Part shown: positions 56,992 through 64,000 of the stretch, piece after piece
How positions within the stretch are numbered: the first letter of the stretch is position 1
Layout: each line of letters begins with the position of its first letter
Assembly: GCF_004769525.1 (NCBI RefSeq)
Contig: NZ_RQFT01000008.1
Coordinates: forward strand, 248,001-312,000
Length of the DNA stretch: 64,000 nt
Reading direction: 5' to 3'
Source of the DNA: Leptospira bouyouniensis
GTDB lineage: Bacteria > Spirochaetota > Leptospiria > Leptospirales > Leptospiraceae
Notes under the pieces: generated by a model
What the model saw: the letters and a program-made list of their open reading frames with translations, nothing else
What the model was told of the DNA's origin: nothing
Databases searched by the model: none
Program-made: the position numbers and the translations under genes

Positions 56992-57238
56992 CGACTTTCC
57001 GGTAAGGAATTTAGGTAAAAACAACAACGAAAATGCAGGGGAAAACTAATAAAAGAAATCAGAATGCAAGAAAGTGAGGACTACTAGTGGTTAAAAAAAC
57101 GATAATATTTTGAATCTATTGCCAATATATATATGGCATGAATTTATAGCAAACGATTTAATACTATTTTTCATTTAACGTATGTTTTTTGAACCTTTAC
57201 CTTTTCATAAATGATACCAAAAAACTAAGATTCTTAAT

Positions 57239-57254
57239 TTTAATGGATTAAAAA
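57239..57254 (+). repeat. Direct repeat copy 2 (TTTAATGGATTAAAAA)
   Basis: Identical to the copy at 56976-56991. It lies 12 bases downstream of the kinase stop codon on the minus strand. Confidence 0.5.
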
Positions 57255-57266
57255 AATGCATTTATT

Positions 57267-59171
57267 CTAAGGATTTAAACTGCGTTCAACCGGAAAACGA
57301 ATCTTTAATTCAAAATATACTTCTGAAATACTTATGTCAAAAGTTCCATTCAATTGTTCCAACCTTTGTTGGATGCTTTTTAATTCAATTTCACCTGGCG
57401 ATGGAATATTTGGTTTTCTGAACATATTTTTTTGATTAATGGTAAAAAAACCGTTCACGTAATCAAATAACCAAACAGATTCACCCAAACCATACTTTAT
57501 ATCATTTGTACAAACTTCATATAACATATAAAATATATTTAAAAAATAACTTTGATTTTTTCCGATAATCTTTGTTTGATTAAAGTATTCTATTACTTTT
57601 TCAGAAGTTGAAAATTCAAACTCTCTTCCTACATCAGAATACCTCCTTAACAAAGTTAAATGTAATCCGGTGATAAAATTTTCAAAAATTAAATTCATAT
57701 CTTCAATGTAAAGAAGTTGGTTTCTAAGAGATTGGATGATAGAATTAACTTTCTGGTAGATGTATTCCAAATTCAAGAAGTCACTCGAAGTATCAATAGG
57801 TTTGGGCATATTTCTTTCCAAATATACCTTCAAATCTGTTAAATTAGCACCAAGTTGATCATGCACCATCAATTGCATTTCAGTTCTTTGTTTGGACAAA
57901 GCTAAGATAGATTCTTCATGAAGTAACATTTCAATGTTGGCTCTCGATTCAATTACAAATGCAAAATATTTACTTAAAGATACAGTTTGAAAAATAACGT
58001 ATAATAAATATCCTATAATTAGATATAAACCTCCTTGGATTCCATAATAGTTGAGTGAAATTGCCAAAAAACAAAACACAGCAAGCGATACTAATGCAAT
58101 TGCCATAAAGTATAATCCCTGTGCTTCTTTTTTATGTTTGATTAATAAGAATAGGGAAAAAAATAAAAACAAAATAAGGCATACAACGAGATAAATAAAG
58201 TTCAGATAATGTTGGATAGTGGAAGGAGTAAGTGGAGTAAATAATGCAATCAAAGCACCCATATAAAAAGTATAACGAATCATTTTATATTGATTCGATC
58301 TAAACATTTCTTTCAAAAACAAAACAGAAAACAAAAACGTTATTACATTTATATAATGCAATAATATGGACTGCAGATTGAAACTGAATATTGGGAAAAA
58401 ATATTCATATAATTTTGAATTTAAAAAAGGAATGCGAACTAAAAATGTCAAACAGACAATCGCAAAATAGAGAAATGCTTTTTGTTTACGGTTGTGCAAA
58501 TAAAAAAACATATGATAGAGGGCAGAACCAAAGATAAGTCCAAAAACAAATATTTCTACCATCAAACTTTTACTTTTAAATAAACTCATTTTTGAAGGTG
58601 AAGATATTATAAATTCACTTCTCGGACCACCATGATAAAAATCTTTATTCGCAATTTGAAGCACAATATCTAATTCTTGTTTGTTAGTTTTGATATCTAT
58701 TGTTGAGTTTGTTCTATCTGGCCGTACTTTCTCTATAGAAGCTGAGACAACTCCCTTTTCTTGCATCAACTCTCCATTGATAAATAATTTGGATGCGGTA
58801 TATAGGTGAGAAAAATAAAGGACCAAATGGATTGGCCTTTCACTAATTTGTATTTTTATTTTTTTATGATAGGTTGCAAAACCTTGCGCTGGGAATTCAT
58901 TTTTAGATGTGGTTAAATTTGTCCATGGTCGAAAATCAACCAGGGGAACCTTACTAATACTTTTATGAGTTTGTAATGCAACTGGATCTAACAATTCTTT
59001 CCAATAAAATTTCCAGCCATATGAGATGTTGATAGGTTCCGAGTTTTCCCAATCTATTTGCGATAAATCTACATAAAACTGGTTTTGTTCAAGCTGGTTT
59101 AAACTTTTGTAACAGTTTAATTGAAAAAGTATATAGAAAATTACTAAAACAACATTAGAAATAAATTTCAT
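57267..59171 (-). CDS. 7TM-DISM histidine kinase, NarX-like, degenerate ATP site
   Basis: A 634-residue sensor. A signal segment ends in FQLNC (a possible lipobox). An extracytoplasmic DISM-type domain (residues 25-195) is followed by seven or eight membrane helices (about 200-405) and a HisKA_3-type helix with His437 in MVHDQLGANLTDLK, as in NarX-type kinases. The HATPase part has LYEVCTNDIKYGLG (N-box). The region corresponding to DxGxG reads INQKNMF and the second glycine loop is GEIELKSI, so the ATP lid is poor. Its ATG shares a base with the stop of the LuxR-type regulator gene upstream (TAATG). Confidence 0.85.
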   Translation of the reverse strand: MKFISNVVLVIFYILFQLNCYKSLNQLEQNQFYVDLSQIDWENSEPINISYGWKFYWKELLDPVALQTHKSISKVPLVDFRPWTNLTTSKNEFPAQGFATYHKKIKIQISERPIHLVLYFSHLYTASKLFINGELMQEKGVVSASIEKVRPDRTNSTIDIKTNKQELDIVLQIANKDFYHGGPRSEFIISSPSKMSLFKSKSLMVEIFVFGLIFGSALYHMFFYLHNRKQKAFLYFAIVCLTFLVRIPFLNSKLYEYFFPIFSFNLQSILLHYINVITFLFSVLFLKEMFRSNQYKMIRYTFYMGALIALFTPLTPSTIQHYLNFIYLVVCLILFLFFSLFLLIKHKKEAQGLYFMAIALVSLAVFCFLAISLNYYGIQGGLYLIIGYLLYVIFQTVSLSKYFAFVIESRANIEMLLHEESILALSKQRTEMQLMVHDQLGANLTDLKVYLERNMPKPIDTSSDFLNLEYIYQKVNSIIQSLRNQLLYIEDMNLIFENFITGLHLTLLRRYSDVGREFEFSTSEKVIEYFNQTKIIGKNQSYFLNIFYMLYEVCTNDIKYGLGESVWLFDYVNGFFTINQKNMFRKPNIPSPGEIELKSIQQRLEQLNGTFDISISEVYFELKIRFPVERSLNP

Positions 59172-59830
59172 TATAAGATCGAATATTCTTGAACTCTTAG
59201 GGCTAATTCAGATCGATTATGAACTTGTAGTTTTCGGTAAATTGATTTTACATATCCTTGAACTGTATGTTCACTTAAATCCAAAAACTTTGATACGAGT
59301 GGAATTGTTTTCCCCTTTACTAATAATTCAAGGATTTGTTTTTCTCGATCAGTAAGATACACCTTGGGTTTATCAACTGGACTTCTAAAACTAGAAAATA
59401 CTCGAAGTGCAATCGTCGGTGTGATATAGGCACCCCCATCCAAAATTACATCAATTATACTTTTAATCTGACCTAATTCTGATTTCAAAAGATATCCAAG
59501 GGCACCATTTTTAATGGAGTTAAAAATCATTTCATCGGAATTCATATTCGTCAACATGATAACTTTGATATTATCAATTTTTTCTGATAATATTTTTACT
59601 ACTTCGATTCCGTTGATCCCTGGTAACATGATATCCAAAAACAGAATATCAATATTTTTGTGTTGAGGATCTCGTAATAACATTTCTCCTGTTTTCCAAG
59701 AAAGAATTTCGGCAACATTCTCCAATTCTGAGATTCTTGTTTTAAGCTCTTCTAGAAAAAACTCATCATTCTCAAGTATACCAATTCGAATGGAAGGACT
59801 ATTCTTTACGTTATTATTTTTAAGCGACAT
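59171..59830 (-). CDS. NarL/LuxR-type response regulator
   Basis: From ATG 59830 (MSLKNNN) 219 residues. The receiver domain has the phospho-acceptor Asp66 in ILFLDIMLPGING, preceded by LENDEFF (acidic pocket) and followed by IMLTNMNSDE (Thr) and the Lys of LLKSELG. The C-terminal HTH is LTDREKQILELLVKGKTI and LDLSEHTVQGYVKSIYRKLQV. A start at 59857 is possible. It overlaps the end of the cyclase gene by 11 bases and is coupled to the kinase gene, its likely partner. Confidence 0.93.
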   Translation of the reverse strand: MSLKNNNVKNSPSIRIGILENDEFFLEELKTRISELENVAEILSWKTGEMLLRDPQHKNIDILFLDIMLPGINGIEVVKILSEKIDNIKVIMLTNMNSDEMIFNSIKNGALGYLLKSELGQIKSIIDVILDGGAYITPTIALRVFSSFRSPVDKPKVYLTDREKQILELLVKGKTIPLVSKFLDLSEHTVQGYVKSIYRKLQVHNRSELALRVQEYSIL

Positions 59831-62800
59831 GTTCTCTTGTTCCTGCGATGGTCTCATAAAATTTCCAAAAATTCTCGTTAGGTGTTCTAAGGTCTTCTGA
59901 AAGGGAAAATTCTTTTTTTAGTCCTAACACATAGTACATTTCGACTTCACCTTTATTTTTTGCATTTACTTTCCCTCTGTAATCACATTCAAATACTTCT
60001 CTAATCATATCATAAGTAGTTCCACTGATATTGATTTTTCCTGGAGTTCCGGAAGATTCCATTCTTGAGGCCGTATTTACAGTATCTCCCCAAACATCAT
60101 AAGCAAATTTCTTTTCGCCAATCACTCCTGCCACAAGAGGTCCTGAATGAATTCCTAATCTGAGTTCCCAAAAAGGTAACCCTTGGTCAGCTTTAATTTG
60201 TTTCATTATATTCATGAAGGCTTGAATCTCTAAAGCTGCAAGAATAGAATCTATAGCATGCGTTTGGTTTCGCTTTGGAATTCCACCTGCACACATATAA
60301 CTATCTCCGATGGTTTTTAATTTTTCTAATTTATATCTCTCTGTAATTTTGTCAAATTGGACAAAACATGCATCCAAATCACGAATCAGCTCTTGCGGCG
60401 ATAAAACTTCTGCAATTTGAGTGAATCCTTTGAAATCTGTGAACATTACACTTACATTTTCATATAAAATTGGTTCTGTAGCCCCCTTTTCTTTCAATTC
60501 TTGAGCGATATCAACTGGTAAGATATTGAGTAGGAGTTTTTCGTTTTTGTTTCTTTCTTCTTCTGCAATATTTCTAGAAATTTCCAATTCCTTAAAGAGA
60601 GTTGAACTATAGATTATTCCGGCAAGTTGATCCGCTAAAATCGATAACTTAGAAATATCTTCTTCACTTAAATCTAACTTACTTTCCGAATTTGATAAAT
60701 CTAGAATACCGATTACCTCCCCATTTAGTATCATAGGTATAAAGATAAAGGATCGTATTTTACATACATCTTGAACCCACTTATCATCGTCAGATAACCA
60801 TCTTTCAAAACTTCCATTACGATCTGGTATATAAATAGGTTTTTTTCTGCGTAGCGATAATTCGTGAGCACCTTTCCCTCCTTTTATCGGTATACGCATA
60901 TCATAGATGCGTTTCTTTTGAAATTCTGTAACAGATTCTGGAATGTCCATATCGATAAATCTTAAATATTTTTTTTCGCTGTCTGCAACTAGCAACGAAT
61001 AGTACATTATATTAAAATTTTCTTTTACATATGTTTGTACTTTCTTCATAATCAAATGGATATCCATTGTTTCATTTAAATTTTTGATCAGATCATTGAG
61101 AGCAAGAATATCCTTTTTTTGTTTTTCAGTTTCTTTTAACAAATGTACTCTTTGAATGACTCCTGATACTTGTGCACATAAATGTTCAATAGATCTAGCA
61201 TTCGATTTTGTTAAATCCAAACGTTTGTAGAAGTTGGAAAACATTATGAGCCCAATCGTTTCGTTGTTTAATACTAAAGGAACATGCAAAAAGGAATTTG
61301 CTTTTACTCCTTCACTAATTCGTCGATCAATATCAAACCCAAATTTTTTGACATGAGGAAGAAACATACTTTTTTTACGTTTCCATACTAGATAAGGAAC
61401 CCCGCCTGTCTGATTCATAGGAATTCGCAAGTTATTCACAAATTCCCTTTGTTCTTTTGTCGCTTCAACAAAAGTTTCTGCATGTACGCTCTTGATTTCT
61501 TCTTTGTTTTCATCCAATAAAAATAACCAAGTTGCAAGTATTCCATATTTTTGATTTACATAATTTGCAATAGCGCTAATGATTTTTGCTAATTCAGATT
61601 CTGAGTTGATTAAACTGGTAAAATGGTTAAAAGCTTCGATTTCTTTTTTTGCATCCTCTGATTGGATGAGAGCTTGGTCAGTATTTATTTTCTCTTGCGC
61701 TAATGCTAATATGGTTTGATCCAACTTCACTGCGGTGGATCGTAAAAAAACAAACGAAACTAGATAAAATGCAAGGGCAATCGGTGATGCAACAATCAAG
61801 GCATGATAAATTGCAACACTAACTGGGTACACATTCATCAAATTCAAAACATAGAACGACATTGAAATGGGTACAAAAAAGAGAATCATAAGTGATACTC
61901 GATTCCCTATCAATGTAGCTTGTCCTGAAGTAGGTATAGCACCCATTTTAAGAATAAAAATAGAAATCAAAAGAGCAGGAATGAACTGTAATTCACCGAA
62001 TGTATAGAGTGGTAATCCCATTGTTGCAGGCAAATTTAACAATATAAGAAAATCTCCAAAAATTAAGGAGGTTACAATTACACTCGCCAACCTGTTGTTA
62101 GTTTCATTACGTAATTTAATCCAGTCTTTTAGAAATACACCCATACCGAAAATTCCCAAAAAACCAAAAAAATTAAGCCCAATTCCTCCTGCAGAAATTC
62201 GTCCGAAAGAATATTCGTAAAACCCGCTAAAAAAATAAGGAGTCCATAACACAACAGATAGAACAAAGGAACAAAAGTCGATCCACCGAACAAATTTAGG
62301 AGAATTTTTACCAAATATCGCATAACAAAAACGTATATGAATCCCAGGTGTAAAAACAAATAAGGTATAAAAAATTTGTTCAATCCTTCTTGCGACAATT
62401 AATGGCATTTCAAATTTGAAAATCACCATAATGATAGCAAACGTTCCTGCCATAAAAAATGAAATAGAAGCCAACATATTTAATTTTCTATCTGGATTAC
62501 TACCGGCAATATAAATCGCTAATGCAAAGACAAAAACACTAGAGAATAGTGGTACTAAAAAATAAGGTCGTTCATATGCTGTTAGTTGAATATTAGGGTG
62601 GAGGTAAAACGAAACGATAAAAGCAATGACCAGTAAAATCGTAGTGATAAATCCTGATAAAAAATAGAATAACCCCCTTTGTTTGAATAGTAAATCATTT
62701 AAATTCAGGAAATCTGACCGAAAAATTCCATAACCTAGAATCGATAATGGTATAAATGAAAAACTACTTAATGGAAATACTGGATAACCAACTAAACTTA

Positions 62801-63431
62801 AAAAATTAGTAATCAAAAGAATACTGCATATATGAAGACCCCAAAAGATCAATTTCTTTGCTTCAAAATCTTTCTTGAACCGAACTCGGTAATGAAAGGA
62901 AGCCGGAGTATATAAAAATAGATAATTAAAAAAAGTTACCACCCCCCAAATTTTTAAAGGAAACTTTGCAATTGGATATTTACCAAAGGAATAAGAAAAA
63001 TAACTACCTGTAAAATCATAATGATTTATAAGTCCATAATACCCGAATATAAGAGTTAACATTGTGAGTATACCGGAGAAGATTAAAAACTTATAACGTT
63101 CGTTAGTTAAGTAATATGTCAAAAATGATGCAGAAGGAGCCATTAATATAACTCCAAAGTATCCGATCCTGTTCCAATATAATATCGTAGATTGATCTTC
63201 AATTAAACTTCGGATTGATGATACGAAACCCAGAGAGGCAATGGAAAAACAAAAACAAATAAAACTAAATAAAATCTTACGGTTTTCTGATCTTTTCGTC
63301 GCAATGATTCCAAGTGTTGTTAGTGCCAAACCAACAAAGATGGTTAAAAAGTTTGGAATGGCCCAAGGAAGTTTGTGCCAAAAGTATTCAATCGCTGATG
63401 GATGGATTGAAAGTTCGGGGATTGGTAACAT
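59820..63431 (-). CDS. Membrane adenylate cyclase with tandem 7TM and two GAF domains
   Basis: A 1203-residue sensor. Residues 20-585 hold about 15 hydrophobic segments in two units, the first ending GIFRSDFLNLNDLL, as in histidine-kinase 7TM N-termini. GAF domain 1 spans about 605-765 and GAF 2 about 775-950. A coiled linker leads to the class III cyclase from about 985: metal-binding Asp999 (FTDFKGFT) and Asp1043 (IGDSYM), adenine-selecting Lys1039 and Asp1112, and the transition-state Asn1119 and Arg1123 (VNTASRM). It therefore makes cAMP. It is the first gene of an overlapping operon with a LuxR-type regulator and a kinase. Confidence 0.92.
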   Translation of the reverse strand: MLPIPELSIHPSAIEYFWHKLPWAIPNFLTIFVGLALTTLGIIATKRSENRKILFSFICFCFSIASLGFVSSIRSLIEDQSTILYWNRIGYFGVILMAPSASFLTYYLTNERYKFLIFSGILTMLTLIFGYYGLINHYDFTGSYFSYSFGKYPIAKFPLKIWGVVTFFNYLFLYTPASFHYRVRFKKDFEAKKLIFWGLHICSILLITNFLSLVGYPVFPLSSFSFIPLSILGYGIFRSDFLNLNDLLFKQRGLFYFLSGFITTILLVIAFIVSFYLHPNIQLTAYERPYFLVPLFSSVFVFALAIYIAGSNPDRKLNMLASISFFMAGTFAIIMVIFKFEMPLIVARRIEQIFYTLFVFTPGIHIRFCYAIFGKNSPKFVRWIDFCSFVLSVVLWTPYFFSGFYEYSFGRISAGGIGLNFFGFLGIFGMGVFLKDWIKLRNETNNRLASVIVTSLIFGDFLILLNLPATMGLPLYTFGELQFIPALLISIFILKMGAIPTSGQATLIGNRVSLMILFFVPISMSFYVLNLMNVYPVSVAIYHALIVASPIALAFYLVSFVFLRSTAVKLDQTILALAQEKINTDQALIQSEDAKKEIEAFNHFTSLINSESELAKIISAIANYVNQKYGILATWLFLLDENKEEIKSVHAETFVEATKEQREFVNNLRIPMNQTGGVPYLVWKRKKSMFLPHVKKFGFDIDRRISEGVKANSFLHVPLVLNNETIGLIMFSNFYKRLDLTKSNARSIEHLCAQVSGVIQRVHLLKETEKQKKDILALNDLIKNLNETMDIHLIMKKVQTYVKENFNIMYYSLLVADSEKKYLRFIDMDIPESVTEFQKKRIYDMRIPIKGGKGAHELSLRRKKPIYIPDRNGSFERWLSDDDKWVQDVCKIRSFIFIPMILNGEVIGILDLSNSESKLDLSEEDISKLSILADQLAGIIYSSTLFKELEISRNIAEEERNKNEKLLLNILPVDIAQELKEKGATEPILYENVSVMFTDFKGFTQIAEVLSPQELIRDLDACFVQFDKITERYKLEKLKTIGDSYMCAGGIPKRNQTHAIDSILAALEIQAFMNIMKQIKADQGLPFWELRLGIHSGPLVAGVIGEKKFAYDVWGDTVNTASRMESSGTPGKINISGTTYDMIREVFECDYRGKVNAKNKGEVEMYYVLGLKKEFSLSEDLRTPNENFWKFYETIAGTREHVA

Positions 63432-63545
63432 GGATTCCTCAATTTCATTTCAGATTTCTTCGCATAAAAGTTCTACTTATGCATAGAATTCGTTAGAGCC
63501 TTCCTGTTAATCTCATTTTGGAAATAATTATTTCACTTGATTCAC

Positions 63546-63566
63546 CCCCCTGTTTAGGGGGTTTTT
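63546..63566 (+). terminator. Rho-independent terminator in a divergent intergenic region
   Basis: A CCCCC / GGGGG stem with loop TGTTTA is followed by TTTTT on the plus strand. No annotated plus-strand gene precedes it, since the cyclase gene runs the other way from 63431, so the transcript it ends is unknown. Confidence 0.7.
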
Positions 63567-63616
63567 GAAATATTTGAATTCAATCTGAATTTGAAAATTT
63601 AAAGATAAGAAACTGA

Positions 63617-63646
63617 TTGCCTTGGTTTTACCAATTTGGCTATAAT
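63617..63646 (+). promoter_or_regulatory. Promoter of the trypsin-like lipoprotein gene
   Basis: TTGCCT (63617-63622), 18 bases, then a perfect TATAAT (63641-63646). The ATG at 63660 is 13 bases past the -10 box, leaving a leader of about 7 bases without a Shine-Dalgarno. Confidence 0.6.
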
Positions 63647-63659
63647 AGATATAATTTTT

Positions 63660-64000
63660 ATGTCAAAAACAATATACATTAAGTTTCTTTTGCTATTAAT
63701 TTTTTTTTCTTATTTCACATTTTGTTCAAAGAATTACAATCCTATCCAGATTGAGCCAACAAAAGAAATCATTGAAATCGCAAAAAATCGAACTGTCACT
63801 TTGCATTATCACATCAGTGATTATGCAAAAGGCACAGGATTGCTATTAGATGACAAAGGGCATGTGTTAACTTCGAGACATGTCATTCTTGGATGGGAAG
63901 ATAGAGTTCGAATTTCACAAGATTCAAAAACTTTTTTTGATGCGAAGGTAATCATTGAAGAACCCAAACTTGATTTGGTCATTTTAAAAACAGAACTAAA
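63660..64000 (+). CDS. Trypsin-like serine protease lipoprotein (5' part)
   Basis: The reading frame runs off the window. The first 113 residues show a lipoprotein signal (FSYFTFCSK, lipid Cys at residue 22) and the start of a chymotrypsin-fold protease: KGTGLLLDDKGHVLTSRHVI contains the catalytic His, and KLDLVILKTE the catalytic Asp. It resembles HtrA/DegP-type proteases, although the catalytic Ser and any PDZ domain lie beyond the edge. It is probably in the periplasm, attached to a membrane. Confidence 0.85.
   Translation, partial: MSKTIYIKFLLLLIFFSYFTFCSKNYNPIQIEPTKEIIEIAKNRTVTLHYHISDYAKGTGLLLDDKGHVLTSRHVILGWEDRVRISQDSKTFFDAKVIIEEPKLDLVILKTEL

Larger units (their letters stand above)
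56942..57266. other. Non-coding gap with direct repeats and an AT-rich palindrome
   Basis: These 325 bases lie between the RRM gene and the end of the DISM kinase gene. I see no gene in it. It holds two copies of a 16-base direct repeat near its ends and a TGCCA/TGGCA inverted repeat (57120-57138). It is likely to include the RRM promoter and the kinase operon's 3' end; no clear hairpin terminator is visible. Confidence 0.5.

Noticed and set aside
57120..57138. TGCCA-N9-TGGCA repeat in the 57 kb gap as an operator
   Set aside because: Five-base arms around an AT-rich core are weak and no regulator gene points to it; noted only as part of the gap.

Overview
The window is AT-rich chromosomal DNA from a spirochaete, most likely a Leptospira and probably of the free-living (saprophytic) type. 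The grounds are protein-level resemblance only: a DUF1577/PilZ-like protein, many lipoproteins with relaxed spirochaetal lipoboxes, several 7TM-DISM sensor proteins, a double-7TM GAF adenylate cyclase, an LpxR-like outer-membrane protein and a large non-essential accessory repertoire. I saw no rRNA, tRNA, CRISPR array, transposase, integrase or phage gene.

Layout. 0-8.5 kb: the tail of an upstream gene, a DUF1577/PilZ-like protein, a HepT-like orphan, a secreted FKBP isomerase, a three-lipoprotein operon (YHYH, MORN, SCO1), then a tightly overlapping minus-strand operon of an ABC-F ATPase, an ABC ATPase and an ABC-2 permease. 8.5-11 kb: purT, an ankyrin protein and an AraC regulator. 11-14.5 kb: a copper-efflux operon (periplasmic protein, CopZ-like chaperone, CopA ATPase) read away from a divergent CueR gene through a textbook CueR promoter. 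14.5-19.5 kb: SGNH hydrolase, membrane glycosyltransferase-like protein, zinc-ribbon membrane protein, a STAS protein, and a decayed region with a histidine-kinase remnant. 19.5-24 kb: an SDR, a small secreted protein and a 1042-residue P-type ATPase that carries an N-terminal PTS EIIA-like domain. 24-28 kb: neutral ceramidase, a DUF3817 membrane protein and an LpxR-like protein.

28-33.7 kb: a possible sugar locus (MFS transporter, GH2 glycosidase, alpha/beta hydrolase), a DUF4334 protein and a CoA-binding protein. 33.8-38 kb: an iron-uptake-like set (TonB-dependent receptor, small lipoprotein, PepSY membrane protein) with a Fur-box-like palindrome. 38-41 kb: a MOT1-type anion transporter broken by one stop codon, a HAD phosphatase and a histidine kinase split by a frameshift. 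41-46 kb: M14 peptidase, alpha/beta hydrolase, a MarR regulator with two identical operators flanking its own gene, a Cys-rich secreted protein, an Rnk-like protein and a glycosyltransferase whose DXD motif is lost. 46-57 kb: an OmpA-like lipoprotein, a frameshifted beta-propeller lipoprotein, a sulfide:quinone oxidoreductase, a 7TM-DISM histidine kinase, a 1234-residue NHL/LamG lipoprotein and an RRM protein. 57-63.5 kb: an overlapping signalling operon (adenylate cyclase, LuxR-type regulator, 7TM-DISM kinase). The right edge holds the start of a trypsin-like lipoprotein.

The strongest oddities are the EIIA/P-type ATPase fusion, the near-perfect CueR promoter, the paired MarR operators, three genes broken by a single lesion within 10 kb, and several enzymes whose catalytic motif has been lost. 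Gene functions are inferred from motifs I can read; no database search was run.
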